From CAWHYG01 sp963833505 (GTDB lineage: Bacteria; Eisenbacteria; RBG-16-71-46; CAIMUX01): 64,000 nucleotides of DNA. The stretch lies in assembly GCA_963833505.1 (NCBI GenBank), contig CAWHYG010000004.1:124001-188000 (forward strand). Direction: 5' to 3'. Below, in pieces: positions 52,844 to 61,527 of the stretch. The number at the start of each line of letters is the position of its first letter. The first letter of the stretch is position 1. Below the pieces are notes generated by a model. It searched no databases. It was not told where the DNA came from and was given only the letters and a program-made list of their open reading frames with translations. The position numbers and the translations under genes were made by a program.

Positions 52844-53827
52844 TCACTTGCCGGCCCGCGCCGCGAGGCGCGCGGGATAGCGATCCCCCTGCACCTGAAT
52901 GGCCGCGAGCGCGTCTTGGATCGTGCGCAGATCGTCTTCGGTCAGTGTGACGGCGGCAGCGCCGAGGTTCTCCTTCAGGCGATGCACCTTCGTGGTGCCC
53001 GGGATCGGCACGATCCACGGCTTCTGCGCCAAAAGCCACGCCAGAGCAATTTGGGCTGGCGTCACCTGCCTGGCCGCCGCGATCGCTCCGAGAGAATCGA
53101 CCAGCACCTGGTTTGCCGCTCTCGCTTCCGGCGTGAAACGGGGGACGATGCTGCGGAAGTCGTCCTGGGCGAAGGAGGTCTTCTCGTCGATGGTGCCGGT
53201 CAAGAAGCCCTTTCCGAGGGGGCTGAAGGCCACGAATCCGATGCCGAGTTCCTCGAGCGTCGGCAGGATCTCCTTCTCGGGCTCACGCCACCACATGGAG
53301 TACTCGCTCTGGAGGGCGGTGACCGGCTGGACGGCGTGCGCGCGGCGGATGGCCTGGACGCCCGCTTCGGAGAGGCCAAAGTGTTTGACCTTGCCCTCGC
53401 GGATCAGCTCCCGGACGGTGCCCGCTACCTCCTCGATCGGCACGTTCGGGTCGACCCGGTGCTGGTAGAAGAGGTCGATGACGTCAACCTTGAGCCGCTT
53501 GAGCGACGCGTCGGCGACGGCGCGGATATGTTCCGGCCGGCTGTCCATGCCCGCCGTGGAGTCCCCGCCCTGGAATCCGAACTTGGTGGCGATCACAATA
53601 GAATCGCGGAACGGCGCCAACGCCTCACCCACCAGTTCCTCGTTGGTGAAGGGGCCGTAGGCTTCGGCGGTGTCGAAGAACGTCACACCGTTCTCGATGG
53701 CGCCCCGGATCAGCGAGATCGCAGCCTGCTTCTCCAGAGCGGGACCGTAGGCGAAACTCAACCCCATGCAGCCGAGACCGAGAGCGGAGACCTCGAGGCC
53801 GCTGTTTCCGAGCGTGCGTTTCTTCAT
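52844..53827 (-). CDS. Aldo/keto reductase
   Basis: A 327-residue NADPH-dependent oxidoreductase of the AKR superfamily, (alpha/beta)8 barrel, close to the group with TLGNSGLEVSALGLGCMGLS. The catalytic Asp and Tyr are in FFDTAEAYGPFTNEELVGEA, the Lys in IVIATKFGF, and the His in DLFYQHRVDPNVPIEEV. The NADP-binding part near the C-terminus is WIVPIPGTTKVHRLKENLGA. First gene of the minus-strand three-gene operon. The substrate is unknown. Confidence 0.93.
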   Translation of the reverse strand: MKKRTLGNSGLEVSALGLGCMGLSFAYGPALEKQAAISLIRGAIENGVTFFDTAEAYGPFTNEELVGEALAPFRDSIVIATKFGFQGGDSTAGMDSRPEHIRAVADASLKRLKVDVIDLFYQHRVDPNVPIEEVAGTVRELIREGKVKHFGLSEAGVQAIRRAHAVQPVTALQSEYSMWWREPEKEILPTLEELGIGFVAFSPLGKGFLTGTIDEKTSFAQDDFRSIVPRFTPEARAANQVLVDSLGAIAAARQVTPAQIALAWLLAQKPWIVPIPGTTKVHRLKENLGAAAVTLTEDDLRTIQDALAAIQVQGDRYPARLAARAGK

Positions 53828-54226
53828 GTCAAATACCCCCTGTCTTCACCACCGGCGGCGGACACCGACTCGCCAGAGCCCGCCTGCTACCTTGCGGATC
53901 ACCCGAACGTGATTCGAGAGGCGGGCGATCCCTCTTCAGAACGCCTTAGCGCCCCGTCATCTTCAGAACAGCTTCCGGGAGCCGAGCCCCCTGCACCGTG
54001 ATTCCTCCTGACTTCGTTCAAGCTAGGCCTCCGCAGAAACCGCTTCATTAGCCAAACACGCCAATGTAGTGACGCCAGGATCGGCGCGACGAGAAGGCCA
54101 GGCGCAACGACCGCCGGAATCCAGTAGACTCCGGGAGATGGAAGGGTCGGGATGGGGCGGCAGTAACTGGTGGGCGCCCAACCCGATGGGTCCGAAGTCG
54201 TGCGGTGTCGTCGAGCACGAGGCCAG
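53828..54226. other. Divergent intergenic region with a dispersed repeat
   Basis: About 400 bases between the aldo/keto reductase and the glycosyltransferase-like gene. A sequence at 54174-54209 recurs in imperfect form at 57647-57681. No gene is recognised. Confidence 0.45.
54174..54209 (+). repeat. Dispersed repeat, copy 1
   Basis: Contains CCCAACCCGATGGGTCCGAA followed by GTCGTGCGG. It matches the copy at 57647-57681 at about 28 of 36 positions. Both copies lie at the 5' ends of genes for large membrane proteins. Confidence 0.5.
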
Positions 54227-55684
54227 ATGGATCCGGGAAACAGGAAAGAAAGCAAACGGCCGCCCCCGGCCGACCTCCGCTCGGTCGAGACCGGCCGACT
54301 GCTGGAGCTCGGCGCGCTCGCGATCATCGCGGCCGCCGCGATTGCGCGCGTTCTCGGGATCTTCTCCGATTTCTGGCTCGACGAGATCTGGAGTTACTCC
54401 CACGTCGTCTCCCTGAAATCCCCCGTCGAGGTCTTTACGGCGTTCAGGAGCGACAACAATCACCTCCTCAATTCGCTCTTCATGTACGCCGTCGGAGACA
54501 CCAACCACTGGAGCCTGTATCGCCTCCTTTCCCTGGGCACGGGCCTCTTCACCATTCCGCTGGTCTGGCTGGTGGCGCGGCGCAACGGACCGGTCGAGGC
54601 GCGCCTCAGCGCCCTGCTCATCGCCGCCTCCTATCTGCTGATCGACTATTCCTCCGAGGCTCGCGGATACTCCCCGGCCGTCTTCTTCTCCCTCGCTGCC
54701 TGGTACAGCCTGCAACGCTGCCGCTCGAGCGGATCCCTGCGCTGGAGAGGGCTCTTCTGGATCTCCCTCGGCCTGGGACTTCTTGCGCACCTCTCCGTCG
54801 TCTTCGTTTTCGTCGCCGCGGCCGTTTGGGTGCCGTACGACTGCCTGAGGAAGCACGAACCCGGCAGAAGAATCGCCAGGGAGTGGCTGAGCTGCTTCGG
54901 GATCCCGGTCATCTTCTCGGCCGGGCTCTACCTTCTCGTGGTACGCAAGCTCGAGATCGCCGGCGGACCCGATTACAGGTTGTGGAACATTCTGGCCGAG
55001 ACGCTCTCCTATGCCGGCGGCGAGGGCCAGTTCGTCAACGCGGTCACGATCGTCTGGGGGCTGGCCACGGCGGCGCTCATCGGCTGGTCGATCGCGCTCA
55101 TGGCCAGGCAGGGCCGGAACGAATGGCTCTTCTATCTTGTCGTCATCTTCCTCGCCCCGGCAGCCGCGCTTGCGGTCCACCGGCCCGAAGTGCTCTTCGT
55201 CCGGTACTTCCTGATCAACATCGTCTTCGGCTATCTCGCGCTGGGCCATCTCCTCGCCGAGCTGATCGGGAAACGGACTCCACACCGCGCGGCCGTGTGG
55301 GGTTTCCTGCTGCTCTTCGTGGCCGGCAACGGGTTCCAGACCGCCCGGCTGCTCCGATTCGGGCGCGGAGGCTACCGCGCGGCGATGGAGTACATCTCCG
55401 AACACACCGCCTCCAACACGATTTCCATCATCAGCGATCACGCGGTCCGCAACGGAAAAGTCGTAGAGTACTACCGTCGCTTTCTGCCCGCACCGAAGGT
55501 CGTGAACTTCCTCGAGTCCTATCCGCAGTCGTCCCCAGCGGACTGGGTCATCTTGCACTCGACCGTCGAGCCGCCCGCATTCGGCGAGCAGGTGCAGGAT
55601 CCGTACGGCAACCTCTATTACAAGCGCAGGGTCTTTCAATACGCCGGTCCGTCAGGCTGGTGCTGGGCGCTTTACAGCCGTTAG
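54227..55684 (+). CDS. Polytopic membrane glycosyltransferase-like protein (GT39/ArnT-type)
   Basis: A 485-residue membrane protein with about nine or ten helices. The first periplasmic loop has DFWLDEIWSYSHVV, the acidic D-E-x-W motif of GT-C fold transferases (PMT/ArnT/GT39), and NNHLLNSLF matches the histidine motif that follows in the family. They transfer sugars from lipid-linked donors outside the inner membrane. The acceptor is unknown. ATG 54227 is chosen (GAGG just upstream); an earlier ATG at 54170 lies inside the dispersed repeat. It converges with the TPR membrane protein gene. Confidence 0.75.
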   Translation: MDPGNRKESKRPPPADLRSVETGRLLELGALAIIAAAAIARVLGIFSDFWLDEIWSYSHVVSLKSPVEVFTAFRSDNNHLLNSLFMYAVGDTNHWSLYRLLSLGTGLFTIPLVWLVARRNGPVEARLSALLIAASYLLIDYSSEARGYSPAVFFSLAAWYSLQRCRSSGSLRWRGLFWISLGLGLLAHLSVVFVFVAAAVWVPYDCLRKHEPGRRIAREWLSCFGIPVIFSAGLYLLVVRKLEIAGGPDYRLWNILAETLSYAGGEGQFVNAVTIVWGLATAALIGWSIALMARQGRNEWLFYLVVIFLAPAAALAVHRPEVLFVRYFLINIVFGYLALGHLLAELIGKRTPHRAAVWGFLLLFVAGNGFQTARLLRFGRGGYRAAMEYISEHTASNTISIISDHAVRNGKVVEYYRRFLPAPKVVNFLESYPQSSPADWVILHSTVEPPAFGEQVQDPYGNLYYKRRVFQYAGPSGWCWALYSR

Positions 55685-55755
55685 CAGGCTGCGTCCCGGA
55701 ACACAGGACCGGCACCGCGCCTTCGTCCAGGCGCGAGGCTTTCCGGACTGGGGAC

Positions 55756-57609
55756 CTACCTCGCGGGGACGGCCCGCGCCTCCCGGGACCTCAGTTCCTG
55801 CAGCCGGTGGAGCAGATCCGGGTTTTGCGGGTCGCACCGCAGGGCGTTCTCGAACGAGGTCTCCGCCGCGGGAAGCTGATGCAACACCTCCTGCGCCAGT
55901 CCCAGGTTGGCCCAGAGAAGCGCGATTCCGGGCGCGACCTGGATCCCATGCTGCAGGATCCCGAGGGCCTCCTCCGGACGGCCGAGCTGCAGCAGCAGCT
56001 GACCGTAGTTGTTGAGCGCCTGCGGATGATCGGGCGCGAATCCGAGGACCCGCCGGCAGACCTCCGCGGCCCCGGATGGGTCTCCCTTCGCGGAGAGGGC
56101 GTTGGCCAGGTTCAGGTACGCGCTGGCGTAGATGGGATCCAACTCGATCGCGCGCCGGTAGTGCTGCATCGCTTCGTCCCGCCGGCCGAGCTTGTCCAGG
56201 GCCACGCCGAGGTTGTTCTCGCCCACGCTGTAGTCGGGCTTGAGCCGCAGCGCTGCCTGGTAGTGCTCCAGCGCTTCCGGCACGCGTCCCTCGTCGGAAA
56301 GCACGGTGGCAAGGTTGGTCTCGGCCATCCAGGCCGATGGATCCCGCTCAAGCGTCGCACGCCAGAGGGTCTCGGGGTCCTGGTACATGCGGCATTGCGC
56401 AAAAGTCATTCCGGCCAACACCGCCACGACGACTCCTCCGGCGACCCAGCAAACCGGCCGGCGGACCCGAAGGCGGCGGGCGAGCACGGTGGCGCCGGCC
56501 GCAGCCAGCGCCAGGATGCCTACGCCGGCGTGGTACTGGAAGTGGTCGGCCACATAGGAGAATCGGAACGGATACACGTCGAAGAAGCCGAGCGCCGGCA
56601 CCAGGGCGGCGGCGAAGAAGAGCACGGCCGCGAGCGGCCCGCGCCCGATCTGCTTCCTTCGAATCCAGAGAATGAGCACCAGGAGGAGACACGCGGGCGT
56701 GAAGAGCCATTGCCACCAGATTGCGGGATCGACCCGCCATCGGGGATAGATGAAGGCGAGATGCGCGGGCCAGAAGATCTTCCCCGCATAGAACCAGAAC
56801 GAGCGCCCCGCGAGGAGCAGGCGTGCCCAGGCTCCGAGATCCCACTCCTTCCCCATCGCTCCCACCAGATGGCGTTCCAGGTAGACGGTGGCCAGGCCTC
56901 CGGCGACGGCCGCGGCGAAGAACGGCAGGAGCCGCGCTAGCTCGCGCCGATCCCACTTTCCCTCCTTCCACGCGATGATCAGGAGCGCGGCTACCGGCAT
57001 CGAGGCCGACACGGTCTTGCTCAGCATGGCCAGCACAAAGAAAGCGAGTGACGTCAGGTATGGCCTGCGGCCGGCCGAAGGCTTCGTCCCTCGTTTCTTG
57101 CGGTACCCCAGGTAGGCCAGCAGAGCGAGCAGATAGAAGAATCCGGAAAGCACGTTCTTGCGCTCCGTGACCCATGCGACCGATTCCGCCTCAATCGGAT
57201 GCACTGCGAACAATGCCGCCGCGAGTAATGCCCCTGGCAGCTCGAGACCTTCGAGCAGCTTCCAGAGGCACGCGGCGTTCAGGCCCTGCAGGGCGATGTT
57301 GGTCAGGTGGTAGCCCGCGGGGCGAAGACCGAAGAGACGGCGCTCGATCCAGAAGGAGGTGAAGACGGCCGGATAGTACTGCGGAGAGGCCGCCGGTTCG
57401 GTCCAGATCCGCACCAGTCCGCCGGCATCGTTCAGGGCGGGATTCCTGGTCAGGTAATGGTCGTCGTCCCAGATCCAGCCATTGCGGAGCGCGGGAAGAT
57501 AGGTCAGAAACGTCAGGGCGAAGAGCATCGCAGCCGGAAGGATCCGGCGAGCGCCCGGCGCTTTCCTGGAAGGTCCGGACGGAACCCGAGATGGGCCGGC
57601 TTTGGGCAT
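55756..57609 (-). CDS. Membrane protein with C-terminal TPR repeats (TMTC/PMT-like)
   Basis: A 617-residue protein. The N-terminal two thirds hold about ten membrane helices and begin FALTFLTYLPALRNGWIWDD, DHYLTRNPALN, a pattern of DUF1736/TMTC-like GT-C proteins, with LFAVHPIEAESVAWVTERKN. The C-terminal 190 residues are five TPR units (EALEHYQAALRLKPDYSVGE; EAMQHYRRAIELDPIYASAY; EEALGILQHGIQVAPGIALL). Such proteins are thought to act in protein O-glycosylation. ATG 57609 is chosen because the preceding part has no family match. Confidence 0.8.
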   Translation of the reverse strand: MPKAGPSRVPSGPSRKAPGARRILPAAMLFALTFLTYLPALRNGWIWDDDHYLTRNPALNDAGGLVRIWTEPAASPQYYPAVFTSFWIERRLFGLRPAGYHLTNIALQGLNAACLWKLLEGLELPGALLAAALFAVHPIEAESVAWVTERKNVLSGFFYLLALLAYLGYRKKRGTKPSAGRRPYLTSLAFFVLAMLSKTVSASMPVAALLIIAWKEGKWDRRELARLLPFFAAAVAGGLATVYLERHLVGAMGKEWDLGAWARLLLAGRSFWFYAGKIFWPAHLAFIYPRWRVDPAIWWQWLFTPACLLLVLILWIRRKQIGRGPLAAVLFFAAALVPALGFFDVYPFRFSYVADHFQYHAGVGILALAAAGATVLARRLRVRRPVCWVAGGVVVAVLAGMTFAQCRMYQDPETLWRATLERDPSAWMAETNLATVLSDEGRVPEALEHYQAALRLKPDYSVGENNLGVALDKLGRRDEAMQHYRRAIELDPIYASAYLNLANALSAKGDPSGAAEVCRRVLGFAPDHPQALNNYGQLLLQLGRPEEALGILQHGIQVAPGIALLWANLGLAQEVLHQLPAAETSFENALRCDPQNPDLLHRLQELRSREARAVPAR

Positions 57610-57646
57610 GGCCTGGAGTGTAACGGAGGCTCTCACCAGGTCAGAA

Positions 57647-57681
57647 GGCCCAACCCAACGGGTCCGAAATCGTTCGGCATC
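57647..57681 (+). repeat. Dispersed repeat, copy 2
   Basis: Contains GGCCCAACCCAACGGGTCCG followed by AAATCGTTCGG; counterpart of 54174-54209. Confidence 0.5.
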
Positions 57682-57713
57682 TCCCGGTCGGGGTTTGAAC
57701 CGGGGGGAGATGC
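57677..57713. other. Hairpin in non-coding region
   Basis: GCATCTCCC ... GGGAGATGC with an inner GGT...ACC pair around GGGGTTTGAACCGGGG. No T-tract. Role unknown; it could be a structured RNA or a terminator relic. Confidence 0.4.
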
Positions 57714-58700
57714 AGCGTGACACCTCCCCACGGAGGGGTCAGTTCTGGTTGGCGACGAGGTCCCGGTCCTCGAGCCGGACCTGCATGAGGTGCGGGAAAG
57801 GGATGGCGACCGATCGGGTCATCGGGCCGGCCCGCTGCCCGCATATCCTCTGAGAGCCACATTGGATACATCGCCGTTTGCGAAGGCCCTCGGCGACGCG
57901 GTCGCAACTGGATTCCCGCGCCTCGAAAAATCCGGTAGGTCCACGGAAGACAATGCGCGAGGGGGCCCAAGAGCCGATCATCGGCGCAACTGCGGCCATC
58001 CCTTTGAGTTCCTACAAGATCCGCTCAGGGCCTCCCGTCGGCCCCCGTGGCTCCAGGGACCGCGGGTCAAACGAGATGGTAGTCCCAGTTCCGACTGACA
58101 CGGCCCCGCCCGAGCGAGCGCACCCTGTCCACGTCCCGCTCGCACAGCGGGATCGGACCAACTGCTCGTTCCGATCGTGGCACAGGGCGGGAGGCCTGGG
58201 GCGCCGGGCGCTCGGCGCGGGTGCGTTTCCATACCCTCGGTCGGGTCATCGTACAGGGCCGTTGCCTCGAACAGTAGGAGTGAACCGCTGAGGAGGCTGC
58301 CCATCGGGCTTTCGTGGCCGTTGCCAGCCAACATCTTCCACCTCGACGCACGCACTCCTGGCGGCCTCCCCAGGCTCTATCTCCCGCCGTGTGCGCGCGG
58401 GTGCCTTCTGTGGGGCTCGGGGCGAAGCGTGACCCCATTCCCGCTGGCTGTCCGACCGCGCGGGGAGATGGGTTCATTTCGTTGACCGGCCGCCACCAGC
58501 AGTACTACCATTGCTCGGGGATCGAATCCGAACGTGAGTCGCATCCGAGAGGTCGAGCCAGCATCGGATCGAAGCCGGCAAAGGTACCTCTCACCGTCGG
58601 TGCCGGAGTGCACCACAGACTTCGTCTGATTCCTGCCTCGAATCGACCGGTTGCGTGATGCGAGCCGTGAAACGGATCTCCAGCGTGAGAGGTCGCAACG

Positions 58701-58735
58701 GGTGGGATTCCCTCCCAGAGAGAGGGGATCCCACC
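58701..58735. terminator. Hairpin at the 3' end of the TIR gene
   Basis: GGTGGGATTCCCTC, 7-base loop, GAGGGGATCCCACC: a 14-bp stem with one G-T pair, touching the TIR stop codon on the minus strand. No T-tract follows. Confidence 0.5.
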
Positions 58736-59118
58736 TACTTTGCAAATGCTTCCTCGATGGCCAGGAGCCACCTCAGGGCGCCGTCGAAGCGGCAGGCCGA
58801 GAGAACCACCGGTACGACCACGAGACCACGCGACCGGGCCTGAGCGAGAAGAGAGGGGAGCTCTTCATCGGCGATGAACTGCGAAGCGACCCAATCCGCG
58901 CTGATCAGGAGAAGGGCCACCGATGCCTCTTCGATGGCCGAACCGATCTCGCGCCTCCAATCGGTACCGGCTTGAATTCGGGTGTCGTCCCAGAAATCGC
59001 AGAGACCCTGCCATTGTAGCGGCTTGATATGGGTTCGGAGGCGCTCCAGCATCCGTCGGTCAGCGTGGCTGTAACTGACGAAGACGGAGCGTCTTGACTG
59101 GTGCAGGTCTGCCGTCAC
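58735..59118 (-). CDS. Stand-alone TIR-domain protein
   Basis: A 127-residue protein that is only a TIR domain: SVFVSYSHADRRMLERLRTH, WDDTRIQAGTDWRREIGSAI, VALLLISADWVASQFIADEE, LPSLLAQARSRGLVVVPVVL. The acidic residues in the FIADEELP segment lie where the NADase Glu of TIR enzymes is expected. Related proteins continue after the SACRF part for tens of residues, so this one is short, and its stop codon falls in a hairpin. No partner effector or sensor gene is adjacent, so an anti-phage role is only a possibility. Confidence 0.78.
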   Translation of the reverse strand: MTADLHQSRRSVFVSYSHADRRMLERLRTHIKPLQWQGLCDFWDDTRIQAGTDWRREIGSAIEEASVALLLISADWVASQFIADEELPSLLAQARSRGLVVVPVVLSACRFDGALRWLLAIEEAFAK

Positions 59119-59351
59119 CGCACGTCTCCTTGTGACTTCCTCCTCAGAACTGCCACCACGTGGTCGGGACCTTCGAACCTATACAAGGGTACTATCGTTC
59201 GCGTGCTTGGACAAGGTCCTTTGCGGCGGCGCCCCGACGCAGCGCCATGGCGAAGCCCGCTGGCAGGTCAGCGGGCGCGTAACAATAGAATGACAGGTCG
59301 GATCCAGCTATCCGGCAACTCGCGATACAGCGACCTGACGAACCCGGCGGG

Positions 59352-60626
59352 TCAGCGGCCGGCGATCCCCGTCTTGCGCTCCTGCAGCACCCGCTCAGCC
59401 GCCGCCACGGCCGCCCGCTCGATCTCGAGCAACGGAACGCCCTTCGCCTTGGCCAACGCGCGGCAATCGTCGAACTCCGCGGAGAGCTTGCGCCGGCCCT
59501 GTCCGCCGCCGACGCCGGCAACACCACCGGCGCCCGCGATCCCGCCATCGCGAGCGGTGCCCGCGACGCTGACCACACCCGCAACCTTGACCCGCACGCG
59601 GCCGAAGGAGGTGTCGACCTCGAGGATCTCGCGCGGCAGCGAAAGCCGCTCGATGCGCTGGCGCCGAAGCCCCAGGGTCGAGCTTTCGCGCAGGAGCAGC
59701 TCGGTCAGGGAGTCGGCGTCGGACGGCCGGCAAAGCACCGAGACGAGCGTCCCCGGGCGCCCTTTCTTCATGGCCAGGGGCGCAAGCGTGGCATCGAGGG
59801 CGCCCGCCTCGAGCAACCGCTCGATGAGAAAAGCAAGCGACTGACCCGGCATGTCATCGATGTTGGTCTCGAGCGTCACCAGGGTCTCCGAGATGAGCCC
59901 CCCTGCGCCCGCGGTCTCCCCGAGGAGAACTCGGAGCACGTTCGGCATCTCCGTCTCCCGCGAGCCCGCGCCGTAGCCGACGGCGCGCAGGGTCATGAGC
60001 GGCGAGTCCCCAAAACCCGCAGCCAGCGTGGTGAGAACGGCCGCGGCCGTGGGCGTTACCAGTTCGGCCTCGACTCCCGAGATCACGCGCACGGGCGCGC
60101 CCAGGAGAAGACCGACCGTGGCCGGCGCGGGCAAGGGAAGCGTTCCGTGGCGCGAACCGATGGAGCCGCGGGCCAGGGGCAGCGGCGAAACGTAGAGCGC
60201 CTCGATTCCCAGACGGTGGAAGCCGGCGCAGGCGCCGACCACATCCAGGATGGTGTCGATGCCGCCCAGCTCGTGCAGATGCACCGTCTCCAGCGGCTCG
60301 CGATGGATGCCCGCCTCCACCTCGGCGATGCGGCGAAGGATGCGCCGCGCGGGATCGAGCACCTCCGCCGGAAGCGGCGCGCGATCGATCAGCGTGAGAA
60401 GCTCGGCCAGGTTGCGGTGCGGATGGCCCTCGCCGGTCTCGACGATAGCCTGGGTCGCGCCGATCGCACCGCGCGCGACCTTCTGCGCCTCGATCTTCCA
60501 ACCCGGGATTCCGAGAAGCCGGAGATCGGCCAGGAGCTGCTCCAGCGGAAGCCCGGCGTCGAGCAGGGCCCCGAGGATCATGTCGCCACCGGCCCCGGCG
60601 AAGCAGTCGGCATACGCAACCTTCAC
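59352..60626 (-). CDS. larC: Nickel-pincer cofactor biosynthesis protein LarC
   Basis: LarC inserts nickel into the pyridinium-dithiocarboxylate mononucleotide to finish the nickel-pincer cofactor. The 424-residue protein begins MKVAYADCFAGAGGDMILGA, LLDAG, has VHLHELGGIDTILDVVGA, the TPTAAAVLTTLAAGFG part and the C-terminal domain ETNIDDMPGQSLAFLIERL with MKKGRPGTLVSVLC. It is one continuous frame, unlike the programmed-frameshift larC1/larC2 known in Lactobacillus. A Gly/Ala/Val-rich insert (GVVSVAGTARDGGIAGAGGV) sits near residue 360. The start is GTG with GGAGGGAACC before it. larB and larE lie upstream on the same strand. Confidence 0.93.
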   Translation of the reverse strand: MKVAYADCFAGAGGDMILGALLDAGLPLEQLLADLRLLGIPGWKIEAQKVARGAIGATQAIVETGEGHPHRNLAELLTLIDRAPLPAEVLDPARRILRRIAEVEAGIHREPLETVHLHELGGIDTILDVVGACAGFHRLGIEALYVSPLPLARGSIGSRHGTLPLPAPATVGLLLGAPVRVISGVEAELVTPTAAAVLTTLAAGFGDSPLMTLRAVGYGAGSRETEMPNVLRVLLGETAGAGGLISETLVTLETNIDDMPGQSLAFLIERLLEAGALDATLAPLAMKKGRPGTLVSVLCRPSDADSLTELLLRESSTLGLRRQRIERLSLPREILEVDTSFGRVRVKVAGVVSVAGTARDGGIAGAGGVAGVGGGQGRRKLSAEFDDCRALAKAKGVPLLEIERAAVAAAERVLQERKTGIAGR

Positions 60627-60770
60627 TTCGGTTCCCTCCGGTCCACGTCGGCGATCGTCACTTCAGCTCCCACTTCGGCTCCCTCCAGCCACCGTCGGCG
60701 ACCTTCACTTCGGCTCCCACGTCGGCCCCCTGCAGCCAGTGTCGGCGACCTCACTTCGGTTCTCTCCACA
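60627..60770 (-). repeat. 46-47-bp tandem duplication of the larB/larC junction
   Basis: On the minus strand the larB end (TGGAGAGAACCGAAGTGAGG) is followed by about three diverged copies of the same block, with TGGCTGGAGGGAGCCGAAGT as one example, each with GTGA-like start/stop text and GCCGAC, the last being the true larC start (GGAGGGAACCGAAGTGAAGG). It suggests that larB and larC once overlapped by GTGA and were pushed apart by tandem duplication. Confidence 0.75.
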
Positions 60771-61503
60771 GGATGCGGTGAGCCGCGGCCGCGGCCCCAA
60801 ATCCGTTGTCGATGTTGACCACGAGCACGCCGGGCGCGCAGCTATTGAGCATGGCCAAGAGCGCGGAGAGGCCCTCGAAGCTGGAGCCGTATCCGGTGCT
60901 CGTGGGCACCGCAATCACGGGCTGCGGCTCGAGCCCGGCGATGACGCTCGGGAGAGCGCCGTCCATCCCCGCGACCACGATAAGGACCCCGGCGCGCGCG
61001 ATCTGCTCGCGCACGGAAAGGAGGCGGTGCAGGCCCGCCACGCCGACGTCGTAGGCTCGCAAGACCTCGTGCCCCAGCCACTCGGCGGTCAGAGCCGCTT
61101 CCTCGGCAACCGGCAGATCGGAGGTGCCGGCGCAGACCACGCCCAGAGGCGCCGTCGCGCGGCGCGGGCGCTCTCCCCAGAGGATCAGACCCGCGCGCTC
61201 TTCCCAGCGTGACGCGGGCACGCGCCGACGAACCGCTTCCCAATGCTCGGCCGAAGCGCGCGTCACGAGGCCGGCTCCGTCGGCGGCCTCGAGCCTTGAG
61301 GCCAGCTCGCCCACCTGCTCGGGCGTCTTGCCACGCGCCAGGATGACCTCGGGCATGCCGTTGCGCAGGCTGCGATGGTGGTCGAGGCGCGCAAAGCCGA
61401 GATCCTCGAAAGGAAGATCCCTCAAGCGCTCCAGCGCCTGCTCGACGGTCAAAGAGCCGGCCTCGAGATCAGCCAGGAGGGAGCGCAGTCTCTCGCGGTC
61501 CAT
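60751..61503 (-). CDS. larB: Pyridinium-3,5-biscarboxylate synthase LarB
   Basis: LarB carboxylates and hydrolyses NaAD, the first step of nickel-pincer cofactor synthesis; it resembles the AIR carboxylase PurE. The 250-residue protein has LDHHRSLRNGMPEVILARGK, VVCAGTSDLPVAEEAALTAE, YDVGVAGLHRLLSVREQI, the PurE-like VIVVAGMDGALPSVIAGL (as VLIVVAGMDGALPSVIAGLE) and VPTSTGYGSSFEGLSALLAM. ATG 61503. It lies 24 bases after larE, and its stop is followed by the repeat that separates it from larC. Confidence 0.93.
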   Translation of the reverse strand: MDRERLRSLLADLEAGSLTVEQALERLRDLPFEDLGFARLDHHRSLRNGMPEVILARGKTPEQVGELASRLEAADGAGLVTRASAEHWEAVRRRVPASRWEERAGLILWGERPRRATAPLGVVCAGTSDLPVAEEAALTAEWLGHEVLRAYDVGVAGLHRLLSVREQIARAGVLIVVAGMDGALPSVIAGLEPQPVIAVPTSTGYGSSFEGLSALLAMLNSCAPGVLVVNIDNGFGAAAAAHRILWREPK

Positions 61504-61527
61504 CACGCCTGTCCGTCTCGCGGTCCA

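Larger units (their letters stand above)
57610..58734. other. Long region without recognised gene
   Basis: About 1.1 kb between the TPR membrane protein and the TIR gene. It holds the second copy of the dispersed repeat (57647-57681) and two hairpins. All frames here look like chance ORFs; I see no domain, tRNA or repeat array. Confidence 0.5.

Noticed and set aside
57677..57713. Partial tRNA (TTTGAACC resembles a T-loop)
   Set aside because: No acceptor, D-arm or anticodon arm can be folded around it; it is a simple hairpin.
58735..59118. A full anti-phage system around the TIR gene
   Set aside because: No SIR2, Thoeris, CBASS or other partner is adjacent; neighbours are cofactor genes and a gene-free stretch.
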